A stretch of DNA of 64,000 nucleotides, from contig CP136066.1 in NCBI GenBank assembly GCA_032622095.1, forward strand, positions 61,474,609 through 61,538,608, written 5' to 3'. Positions 48,963-58,310 of this stretch are shown piece by piece. How positions within the stretch are numbered: position 1 is the first letter of the stretch; each line of letters opens with the position of its first letter. The notes beneath the pieces are model-generated. The model had not been told where the DNA came from. It did not search any database and saw only the letters and a list, made by a program, of their open reading frames with translations. Origin of the DNA: Siphonodentalium dalli (lineage: Eukaryota > Mollusca > Scaphopoda > Gadilida > Siphonodentaliidae). Made by a program: the position numbers and the translations under genes.

Positions 48963-49570
48963 ACATATTATCAGCATCCCTCTATCCAAAGAATTGATGT
49001 CGCCTTCCCGGAACTCTAGTAATGTTTTGTTTGATGTTTTTAATGTATTTTTGCACAGATTTTAGCCTTTACTATGGTAATATCCTATACATGCATGCGG
49101 TGTCACTGCATGAGGGCTTTCTTACCTCATACAGTAATGCTCTATTTAATCGACTTCTTAACCACAGCAGAATTATGGGTAACTTTTCAGGATTTAGTCG
49201 GAAATATGGCTTGTTGCCATTCATCGAAAAGCTCTCGAGAGCTTTCCGATGAATGGCAACAAGCCATATTTCCGACTAAATCCTGAAAAGTTATCCATAA
49301 TTCTGCTGTGGTTAAGGAGTCGATTAATTAGAGCATTACTGTATGGTTTATTTATTGACTTAAATCAGGGAGAAAAAACCCTATTTTCATATTATCAGCA
49401 TCCCTGTCCAAAAAAATGGTGTGTAATTACTGGAGCTTTGGTGTCTCAGTCCTGAAGCTCTAGTTTTTCTTATTAAATCAGCAGCTCTTGCACAAATCTA
49501 TAGCATTTCCATGATCATATAGTGTGAATGTGGTGTCAACGAGGGCTTGCTTCCATCATATGGTGTGCCT
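48963..49570 (+). repeat. Direct duplication ~424 bp apart inside the TA element
   Basis: CATATTATCAGCATCCCT and the sequence after it occur at 48,964 and 49,388. TCTAGT, GCACAAAT/GCACAGAT and CGAGGGCTT/TGAGGGCTT follow in both. The copies flank the long palindrome. Confidence 0.7.
49128..49345. repeat. 218-bp near-perfect palindrome
   Basis: Two 109-bp arms meet at 49,236/49,237 in CTCTCGAGAG with no spacer. I count four mismatched pairs by eye. A transcript would form a ~109-bp hairpin. Short open frames on the plus strand through it are incidental. Confidence 0.95.
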
Positions 49571-49589
49571 GTATACTCGAAAATTGAAG

Positions 49590-49725
49590 AAAATCAATGT
49601 CGCCCCGACTAATATAGAAAGTAATGCTATTGCAAGTAACCCCAACTAATATATACCGAAGATAATATAATGCTATCACGAATCGCTCCAACTAAAACAG
49701 AAGGTGATACTATTGCGAGTCAGCC
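49590..49725 (+). repeat. Three-copy ~50-bp tandem repeat
   Basis: CCCGACTAATAT, CCCAACTAATAT and TCCAACTAAAAC each precede AGA/GAAGGTAATGCTATTG-like text at ~50-bp intervals. Confidence 0.6.
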
Positions 49726-49931
49726 ATTTTGATAAAGAAGTTGGGCTAGCTCCCTACCCATCCAAACCAATGAAACCAAGAAGTGACATGTCAATAGGAG
49801 TTAATGCTAAGTTATGGAGAAACCTATTTATTCACCAGGGGTGTTTTGTTACATATAACCATGAATTGCGCTTAAGCGTAATTATTTGCGCTTAAGCGCA
49901 ATTAATTATTAAATGTGAATTTGGCCTCCCA

Positions 49932-50060
49932 TACAAATTGGAGTTAAATGAATGATACTAATTTTAATATTTAAAAAAAACCATATATTTGCCTTAGGCT
50001 ACACTGAGCCCAAAATCGCTTCTAATGAGTTATATGTGCCCAAGTCATAAGTATATAGGT
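49932..50060 (-). repeat. Decayed satellite monomer beyond the TA element
   Basis: GGAGTTAAATG, TTTAATATTTAAAAAAAACC, GAGCCCAAAATCGC and TGTGCCCAAG match successive words of the inverted satellite. This is its outer remnant. Confidence 0.65.
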
Positions 50061-50065
50061 CCCAA

Positions 50066-50344
50066 GTGAACCAGTTTTCAACATATGTAATATATCACAC
50101 AATTAAACCCCCCCCCCATGCCAACTGTGACTATAAACATGGCCTAAACGAAGATATATATCTGGTAATTGTTTGTATTATTTTGATTGCAACTGTACTA
50201 CTCATAGGCGTTATCATTGCATTCGTAGTAAAATATCATGTCAGGTCTCATATTGCGCATGTGCTAGCGGATGTTTACATTGTGTGTTTATATTATTTGT
50301 TATGGGTGGGTGGTTGGTCTCCCGTCTGGAGTATTCCCTATTAG
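50066..50344 (+). CDS. Hypothetical 92-residue ORF with one hydrophobic helix
   Basis: Residues ~32-56 form a strongly hydrophobic run (YLVIVCIILIATVLLIGV and on), followed by a basic KYHVRSH, like a single membrane span with a cytosolic stop-transfer. No family is recognised. A second frame over the same bases (50,173-50,496) is also open, which weakens the case. It could be a stray exon, a gene remnant or chance in T-rich sequence. Confidence 0.2.
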   Translation: MNQFSTYVIYHTIKPPPHANCDYKHGLNEDIYLVIVCIILIATVLLIGVIIAFVVKYHVRSHIAHVLADVYIVCLYYLLWVGGWSPVWSIPY

Positions 50345-50934
50345 TGATGATCAGTGCATCGGTACGGTCATGTAATAAACATGTAATCAGCAGCTATGTT
50401 CGAAATTATAAACGGTACTTTCATGCTATCCGTCTCCGGATCATAGTTTTAAAGTTTCCGCATATTTCGGTACCAGTTCCGCTACTCAGATTCTAGAACG
50501 GGTGATGAAGAATACGCAGATTTGTCTTCGTTGGTGAATTTACAATACCTTACCGAAATAAAGTGAGGTTTTCGAAGAACTGGAAAAATATACCTATGGA
50601 ATGTTGTAGATTGGCATCTAAGGTGTAAGAGGTACCAAAAGTTTTTAGTGAAAATATATTTTTTGTAGGAATACAGTTGAGTTCAAAATGGGTGGCAACG
50701 ATTTCTTGTTTCATTCCTTCCGTGACCTATGGTCCCGGGTGGTGGTTCTGCCAATAAAAGAAGGGTTTTGACCAAATTCCAAGCTCCTGTGGTCAGATTA
50801 GGTCAACAATTTGTAATGTCATGTTCGTACGTGTTACACTCTTTGTGTTATTGAGATATAAAACAGTGACCCAATTGGCAGTTGACCAATCACCAAACAG
50901 GCTTTAGTTTAACACAAACAGGCTATGTAAATAT
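50345..50934. other. Gene-free stretch
   Basis: No domain, RNA or strong repeat is recognised. The last ~50 bp lead into the TATA hairpin. Confidence 0.45.
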
Positions 50935-50983
50935 TCTCTTATATATGCGAGGCTCCCTATGGGAGTCGCGCATATATAAGAGA
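50935..50983. promoter_or_regulatory. TATA-containing hairpin, paralogue of 28,938-28,986
   Basis: TCTCTTATATATGCG and its perfect inverse CGCATATATAAGAGA flank an inner CTCCCTATGGGAG stem. Downstream GGGGTTTTGCAAAATTCC also matches the 29-kb locus, so ~110 bp are shared. Confidence 0.5.
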
Positions 50984-51803
50984 AAGCTTTGATGCAGGGG
51001 TTTTGCAAAATTCCAGAAAGATCCAATCATGGAAAGGTTAATGCCTATATGTTCACTTTGATTCATTTATTCCATAAAAAAAATTAATTTGGCCTAGCTA
51101 TATTGCAGAAAAACAACTGGTTGCAACCTAAAAGATTGTCCCATTACCACGATTTAGAAAAAAGCCTATTTTCACCCTTATTCAAGTTGATTTTTATCTA
51201 TATTTTTGCCTCTATTTGATGCTCAATGGTAACTCTAAAACGGAAAATTTTAAAATCATTATTTGTCCCTCTTTCGAAATTAGTCAACCTCCATACCAAA
51301 TTTCATTCAGTTAACCCATGGCTGAAATATCTTTCACAGACAGACAAAAAAATAAACATTTCCAGATAAAAGAGCATTTGAGAAAACACGATAACAAAAC
51401 TGCAATCACTAATAAACATATCAAAATGTTTTCGACTACATGAGTCACGTTATTTTGGCATTGTGTGCTGACAATTTTTATGCAAAAATCATTTAAATAC
51501 CTGCATCAAGTAAGTTTATTCACAGTGAGCTGCAAGAGAGCTTCAAACCACACTAAAACAATATCACTCTAAAACAATATAATTATCCTATATATTGGTA
51601 TCCAGTTGTTCACAGTGAAGTCTACAATTATATCTACTGAATATAGAGACATCTATAGCTAGATTATGTTTACAATTTTGTCTTTTGAAATTAAGCATAG
51701 AAAAGAGGTATTTCTGCTGATTTCTGGGGAAATAAGTCACATCCATGTTTAGCATACAAAAACATATTTTCTAAACAATAAAAATAAAATGCATGATAAA
51801 CAA
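50984..51803. other. AT-rich stretch with a repeat tail
   Basis: The first ~60 bp match the 29-kb locus. CCAAATTTCATTCAGTTAACC ... CAGACAGACAAAAAAATAAAC at 51,297-51,357 is a dispersed-repeat tail. Nothing else is recognised. Confidence 0.45.
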
Positions 51804-53598
51804 GTGACTGTGGAGACGCTCACCAGACTGTAAAGACTAGGAAGACTGGAACTCGGAAGACCGTAAGAGTTAGTACTTGTCAAATTCACTTAAAAACAAG
51901 TAGTCCTAAAGAGGGACATAGCCTAGAAGGTCTCCGTTGAGCAGTGGGGTGTCCACCTTGATATATGGTCCAGATCCCCCACCCCACATAGTCCATAGTC
52001 TGCTCCCTCTCAACTGAAGCAAACACACTCCCAAGTTTGTAAAATTCCTCTGCACATATTGGAATTTTACAACTGATACCTCAAGCTTTCCTAACTGTGG
52101 CAAAGTTACAACCTGACATGCTCCCCGTTTTTAATGGTGGACCCCATTCAAACAAATTTTGATCCCAACTCTCCATAGGCCATATGCACCAAATGCCATT
52201 TCTTGATTGGTCGAACCCATTTTAACAAATCTGTAACCCAGTCCCAAGTAACACAAGGACCCTCCATACTGGTTACTACATATAGGCTAAATAGGAATGA
52301 TGGCTCTTGAGGAACGCCATTTTAAGAATTACTTTGGGGGAAGAGTTATGTCCCTGGTCGCACCCCTATTTGACCTGGTGAACCCATTTCAACAAATCTG
52401 AAGCCAGTCACCCAAGGACTCTCTATACCAAAATGTATACCAAATATGCCAAATGGTTGTTTTAAAAATAACTGATGAGGGAAAGAATTATGTCCGTGGC
52501 TCTGACAAATTCTGAATCCTATTCACCAATACCAAATATAAGCTGAATAGGCCTGATGGTTCTTGATAGGAAGACATTTTAAGAATTACAATGGACAGAC
52601 TAGTTACGTCTCTGGCTCCGCCCTTATTTGACCAGGTGACCTCATTTTAACACATCTGTATCCCTGTCACCCAAGAACCTTCCATACCAATTATAAGCTA
52701 AATAGCCCCGATGATTCTTGAGAAGATGTTTTAAGAATTACTATGGATGAAAAGAGTTAGGTCCCTAGCTATGCCACTTTTTTGACCATGTGACCCCCAT
52801 TTGAACAGAACTGAATCCCAGCCACCTAGGGACCATCCACACAAAATATGTCTCAATTCTTCATCTCAGGTAAGGTAAGAAAAATGCCTCCTTCTTTCTC
52901 ATCCAGTTTCCCATATGTAATCGCCTGAGAAAACAAGTATTTAGTTTTACTGGCCTAACTGTCAGATTCATCATTCACACTTGGCCTTGGGAGTGGAGTA
53001 TGTTATCAAAAGCCATTGGTCATTTATATAAAAACTCTCTAACAGGCAGAGAAATTTAGGCTATTAATCAAAGCTGTCATGCCAAACAGATTTTGTTAAC
53101 ACTGCCATTTCATTTAGTTTCTGCTGTTTGCATGTTCTTGATTTTAGACTGATTTAAACCAAATTTGGTTGAGTCACCCTGGTGGATGTTACAACGGTGT
53201 TGTTTTTTTTTTAAATTGAGCAAGAAATTAATCTCAATTAAAATATTTTTTTTAAGAGTTGTGTCCCTGGCCCGCCCACATTTGACCCAGTGACCTCATT
53301 TAAACAAATCTGAACCCCAGTCACCCAAGGATCCTTCATACCAAATATGAACCCATTTGGCCTGATGGTATTTGAGAAGATGATTAAAAGAATTACTATG
53401 GAGGGAAAGAGTTATGGCCCTGGCTTCGCAATTATTTGACCCAGTGACCTCATTTGAACATATCTGAATGTGAGTCACATAGGGAACATCCACACCAAAT
53501 ATGAACTCATTCAGTCTTATGGTTCCAGAGGAGAAGATGTTTAAAGAATTGTTGATGGACGGATGGATGGACGACGGACGAGAAGTGATGACTATATA
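51804..53598 (+). repeat. Dispersed repeat with reiterated ~170-bp module, split by the LTR element
   Basis: Opens with GACGCTCACCAGACTGTAAAGA, as at 20.1 kb. The module 'AACAAATCTGAACCC-AGTCACCCAAGG ... CCATACCAAATATAAGC ... AAGAGTTATGTCCCT' recurs at least five times between 52,140 and 53,470. It ends GGACGGATGGATGGACGACGG and GTGATGACTATA at the retrotransposon boundary. Its last ~43 bp are at 62,258-62,300. Confidence 0.7.
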
Positions 53599-54129
53599 TG
53601 TTACATAATGCCGTCAACAATCTGGGCCGATATGATATTCTAGTGGCAGTGACGAGTGAATACATCTTCAATAGATAACTTTAATAGTGATGAGGCACAG
53701 CAACAATAGTACATAAATATACATAAGCGTATATAAATAAGAGTCGAGTATTCTGTCAGCCAGGATATCGCATGGTAAAGATCCATGTAAATCACTCTCG
53801 ATTCCTAACTCACTCCCTGTTCTAAGAAATCCTTCATCTTTATATATCGACTCATGGTTCGCTGAACCTCATGCCTAAAGGTCAGCTCAGAGTCGTCTTA
53901 ACATTCCAAAGTACAGTAGACAAAGCCAGGTCAGATGAAGGTTAATTACATACCAGCGATAGACAAAGAGCAGTTCAGAAGCAGGCTAATTAATGTTACA
54001 CAATATATTCCAACTGACCGATCTCTGCGAGGTTAAATGTGCATGGAATGTAATTACTTAGTCTAAGGTTGGCGAAAGTGCCATCAGGGATGTTACTGGT
54101 ACATGTAGGTGGGGGCATATTATGTATCA
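53599..54129 (-). repeat. 3' LTR (531 bp)
   Basis: On the minus strand it runs TGATACATAATATGCCCCC ... CATTATGTAACA. Compared with the other LTR it has a ~19-bp extra segment near 53,664-53,685 and about two to three substitutions by eye (for example GTCGAG against GTCAAG). Confidence 0.95.
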
Positions 54130-54146
54130 CTACTCCTCCCCTCATT
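54130..54146 (-). promoter_or_regulatory. Polypurine tract
   Basis: On the minus strand AATGAGGGGAGGAGTAG directly precedes the 3' LTR. It is the expected primer site for plus-strand DNA synthesis and independently confirms the element's orientation. Confidence 0.85.
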
Positions 54147-55816
54147 TTCCAAAATTTGCACCCGGCCGAAGTACAAATTTTTTCCAGTAGAGTGGATTGA
54201 AAATGGGAATTATATAGTCCATCATTGGGTTACATTACTGTGATTATTGAAATTCTAAGCTGATTTACTAAAATGGCGTGATTCTTGATAGAAATGATTT
54301 GATGATGGCGGCGCGAAATAACAACAAGTGAACGCATACAATGTATCAAAACTGAAATAAGATACATAATACCGGTATGCAATATGAATATTTTCAACAA
54401 TAATGACATATATGAATTGAATAAGAAATGAGCATTAATAAAGCATATTGAGTAATCTCTTGTGGTTATTGGCTTGTCATTGGCTCATGTAATACATTGT
54501 CGATTTAAAATACTTTACAATTTTCGTTCAACTTATAAACATTTAAATCCGTTGAGCAGGCGGAAGTTAAAAAAATATATTTACATATACTGGGAACTCG
54601 TGATTTCTATGAGCAAAAATAAAATGCTATTGTTATGGAGTTTCCCGACGTTTCCGGGTGGAAAGCATGCATCTGTCGAAAGCAGTGCGCAACTTAACGT
54701 TTTGTCATTTGCATTTCTGGTAATCGGCATTACCTATTCGTGTTTGAATCGTTATTCTGTTCATAACTGGATTTATTATATTATGTTCCCCCGGTGTCGG
54801 CTTAAAATGAAGTCTGAATTAAACCGGGAATGGGTAAAGCAATATTTCAAATTCTCGCTAAACTATAGATTGTGCTGTGCATGTACCCTAATTTCGGTTA
54901 GATCCGATATATGTCGTAATGTTCGACTCACACAAAACGTGTTATTGGGGTGCACATCGCGCTTAACCGATATAAGTTTATATGTAACATTTGGCGTGTC
55001 ATATATCAATACTGTCTTTGTTTACGACGGTCAATTAATAATCGTATCTGCATTGACGGTCTCAATGTACATTTGTAATGCATAATGTATTATCGATATA
55101 CGACTAATTAGAGTATATTTGATAATGCTGTGGTGGCCATCTGGTTGGCTGTATCACTTGGTTGTCGGGATTAACTTGTCTCTGAGTTCTGTCGCATGGC
55201 TAGGGGTCGCTAATTGATGAAATAGGGAGACTGAAGGGTTGGAATAGGTTTCCTTGATTGGATATATTTTATGTTAGACTTATTAAAAACAAAATTGGGT
55301 TTATTGTCGATGACTTTGATTGACACTGTTGAATATGCAATAGATTGTCTGATTGGTGAGAATGTGGGGTCGGTTCGAATGACCTGGGATGTCGCTGTTT
55401 CAATCAGTTTAGTTTCAAGTCATTACTGTTTTTAGCGTTCACAAAATTAGGGAAATACTGGAATTATCTTGACAAAGGTTGGTTTAGCGCCGTTCTCGAA
55501 TATTATTTATAGTTAGTTATTAATTTATTCAGAATTAATACTACTTTATCGGGCGTGTTTATTTCAGGAATTTGCTTGAATGTTTTCTGATTTCAGTAAG
55601 ATTATCTGAGTCCTCCGTGATGATCGGTTGACACTTTGTATGTGTATCATTTGACAATTAGAGCAGTGTTTCCTGTATATGGCTATATTTGTGTGTAAAT
55701 GCAAATAATTTGTTGGTCCATTTAAATAAGATTGTACTGTTAATATATAGCAATGACTTGTTTACTGGAATATATTAAGTATAGGGCTATATAGTAATTT
55801 TAGACATTATGAGAAG
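54147..55816 (-). other. Long 3' region between pol and 3' LTR
   Basis: About 1.67 kb with no sense-strand frame of note. It is unusually long for a simple gag-pol element. It contains the antisense ORF at 54,462-55,085 and is otherwise unrecognised. A lost envelope-like gene or captured sequence could explain the length. Confidence 0.6.
54462..55085 (+). CDS. Antisense ORF of 207 codons within the retrotransposon
   Basis: Open on the strand opposite to gag-pol, between pol and the 3' LTR. At the local ~60% AT, a 207-codon frame is unlikely by chance, roughly one in a million per start on a simple base-composition estimate. Hydrophobic stretches lie near residues 78-97 (LNVLSFAFLVIGITYSCL) and at the C-terminus (LIIVSALTVSMYICNA). 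It is rich in Ser, Tyr, Leu and Cys. No family is recognised. Antisense ORFs in this position are known from some plant Ty3/gypsy lineages, but homology is not implied. Confidence 0.4.
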   Translation: MVIGLSLAHVIHCRFKILYNFRSTYKHLNPLSRRKLKKYIYIYWELVISMSKNKMLLLWSFPTFPGGKHASVESSAQLNVLSFAFLVIGITYSCLNRYSVHNWIYYIMFPRCRLKMKSELNREWVKQYFKFSLNYRLCCACTLISVRSDICRNVRLTQNVLLGCTSRLTDISLYVTFGVSYINTVFVYDGQLIIVSALTVSMYICNA

Positions 55817-56662
55817 TTATATGAGGGTAATACAATTTGAATGTGGGTATTTGCTCCTTGAAGAAGGTGATTTGTTGCTTATCGTGTCTTTAATCGAAAT
55901 AGGCTGATTTACTGCTGTTTCAGGTACAGTTTGAATTGATTGATTGATTGAGTTGATATTTGGTGGCATAATGTCGGTACACTGATTGAAAATTGTGGGT
56001 GGCGGCATTTCAGAAATTTGTGCTTTTATCGTACCAGTCGACATAGGTTCTGCGTTGTCAACATTGTGGTCAGAAAAGGAGTAGCTTTCTGTAGTATCTG
56101 AGTTGTAATTGACATCTGTTGGTGCAGAATAAACATCTGGATTTTCGTTATCGGAATCATTTGGGCTATTTGGTTGAGTAGACATTGAAAATGCATCATG
56201 TGAGTTATAGTTTGATTGTTCTACATCCGAACATCCATTTTGATTTTGTCTCGCTGCTCGCAAACGTTCGCGCATTTCTGCAAGTGGTATTGTTTCTAAT
56301 TCGTCTTCTGAATTTATTCTACGAACTCGTTTTGAACGTATTAAATTCTTATTCTGATGTTCACTTGTTTCGGAGTCGCTCTCGGTTGAGCTGTCGGAAT
56401 CTTTTGGGGTATAAGCGTATCTTGTCGCTCGAGTTTTATCATTTGGTGTGCTGTTCGGAATTTCCCAATCCAATTTTGCTGGTTTAAGGTTATTAGCGTG
56501 GGCGCGCTTTTGTATACCTGTCAATTGATTTCTAATTTCGAAACTAACGGGCGAATTTTTCTTAGTAATTCTCCAATATATTTGCCATTTTGTCGGTATG
56601 TGTATTGTCGTAATAGTAAACTGGATCTCCGGGTTCATGTGTGATGACCGTTTTATCGCCAT
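55817..56662 (-). pseudogene. Integrase C-terminal region and acidic tail (pol fragment)
   Basis: Out of frame with the upstream integrase ORF, which it overlaps by 101 nt. Residues ~25-63 (KWQIYWRITKKNSPVSFEIR, then HANNLKPAK) correspond to the GPY/F-like C-terminal module of gypsy integrases; only from about residue 25 is it pol-like. Residues 64-281 are low-complexity, rich in Ser, Asn, Asp and Pro. The first ~24 residues are probably an artefact of the shifted frame. The tail is long for such elements. Confidence 0.75.
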
Positions 56663-58310
56663 TGCGTTTCTGTGTTCGCTTTTGAGATTTTCGCAATCTT
56701 TGATGAACGACTCGGAAATTGAAATGTTGTCTTTCTAATCTTTGTTTCCAAAATTCGTCTCCCATGTATTTGGGTCGGGGTCTTAGCAAATTATCCAAGG
56801 GAAGTGTAGGGTCCCGATTAAACAATATATAATAGCTGGACATTTTAGTACTGTCACTTGAAAAGAATCTCATGCATGCCAGTGCATGGTTTAGTTCTGT
56901 ATCCCAATAACGTGGGCTATTTCTCGAGACTTTTGAAAGTATGCTATTTATCTGTTTGTGCGAAATTTCATTTTTTCCGTTCGACCATGGTGAATATGGC
57001 GACGTTGTAATATGTTTAATATTCAATTCGCGACACATATCTCTCATTGCGTCACTGGTGAACTCTTTCCCGTTGTCCGTCAGGATCACCAATGGGGTTG
57101 AGTACCTACAGAATATTTCATCGACTAGATGTTGAATGACCATATTGGATGATTTATTTGGAGTTGCGTATGCTTCTATAAATCCACTGTACATGTCCAC
57201 AATCGTAAGTATATATTTGTTACCGGATTCTGTTTCATTAAACGGTCCTGAGAAATCAAGGCTTAATTTACTCCAACAACAGGCGGGAATGCCAAAATCT
57301 TGGATTGGGGGTTTGCTTCGACGTAAATTGCGTTGTTTGCAAGGGATGCATTTGTCGCAATGACTCATTATATCTTTAAAAAGATTTGTCCAGAAATATT
57401 TATTTCTTAATGTGTAATATAGCTTTTCGGCTGAGAAATGACCGCTGTTTTCATGATATTGTTCTAAAACTGTGCTCTGTAAATGTTTTGGTATGACAAG
57501 TCGCAAAAGTGGGTCATCGTTTGGAAATGATATGTAGTACAGTATTCCATCTAGAACGTGGTATCGCTTGGCAATATTAGGACAAGGTGTGGTAGAATTG
57601 AGTTTTTTGAGTATGTCCAGAATATCTGGATCCTTCGATTGTTCAATTGCCATATCGAAACCTGGTAATGAAATTGGTTCATTTTCGATAGTATTGGGTG
57701 GTGCTTTGCAGTCAGCATACTGCCTAGTATTAAGTGAACTTGTGTTTAATACATTAATTGCATAATCTTTTTGATTGTCGTCTATGTCTGATAAATCGGA
57801 GCAAGTGGGAACTGTAGCATCTTTCGAAAAAGGAATTCTTGATAATAAATCGCTAACGAAGTTCGTTTTTCCACTGATATGTTCAATTTTCAAGTTGTAT
57901 GAAGACAGTTCTAAAGCCCATCGTTCTAAAAGCGGATTTTTGAGTTCAGAGGTAAGAATATGAGCAAGTGGGGCGTGGTCAGAGCGGACTAATATTTCTG
58001 AGCCTTCCACATAATACCTAAGTTTTCGAAGACTGTATAGAATGGCAAAACATTCTTTGAGTGTGGTGGAGTATTTTTGTTGAGATTTATTTAATTTACA
58101 AGAAATGAAGTATATTGGTTTAATGTTTGGTATATTAGGTAAAATTTTGTCTTTTTCATCACACTCTTGAGACATAAGCTGCCAATTCCAATGTCTGAGG
58201 AATCGGTATAGAGGACATATCTTTTGCTTGGATCTGGGAATCCTAACCAGGGTATTACTGTCAATCTGTCTTTGAGAATTTGGAAAGAATTTTGACATTC
58301 GGGTGTCCAT
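56562..58310 (-). pseudogene. RNase H C-part, integrase zinc finger and core (pol fragment)
   Basis: 582 codons. Residues 46-158 continue RNase H (MSQECDEKDK ... LRKLRYYVEG ... VRSDHAPLAH ... KTNFVSDLLSR). An HHCC zinc finger follows (H286, H291, C318, C321). The integrase core has D352 (LDFSGPF), D412 (TDNGKEF) and E448 (SNGKNE); D412 to E448 is the canonical D-x35-E. Residues 1-45 read the wrong frame of the upstream RNase H. It overlaps the preceding ORF by 220 nt in another frame. The break falls at about 58,178, inside RNase H, where GIGSL passes to MSQEC. It breaks off after HTDKMANILE. Confidence 0.9.

Larger units (their letters stand above)
48655..49931. mobile_element. 1,277-bp TA-flanked inverted-repeat element in the satellite
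   Basis: Inverted termini TGGGAGGCCAAATTCACATT are flanked by TA on both sides (48,653-48,654 and 49,932-49,933). Sequence on both sides is satellite monomer, so the empty site is recognisable. Palindromic TTGCGCTTAAGCGCAA units lie just inside each terminus. The interior carries a direct duplication and a 218-bp palindrome. TA duplication fits a Tc1/mariner-type non-autonomous element; no transposase is present. Confidence 0.82.
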
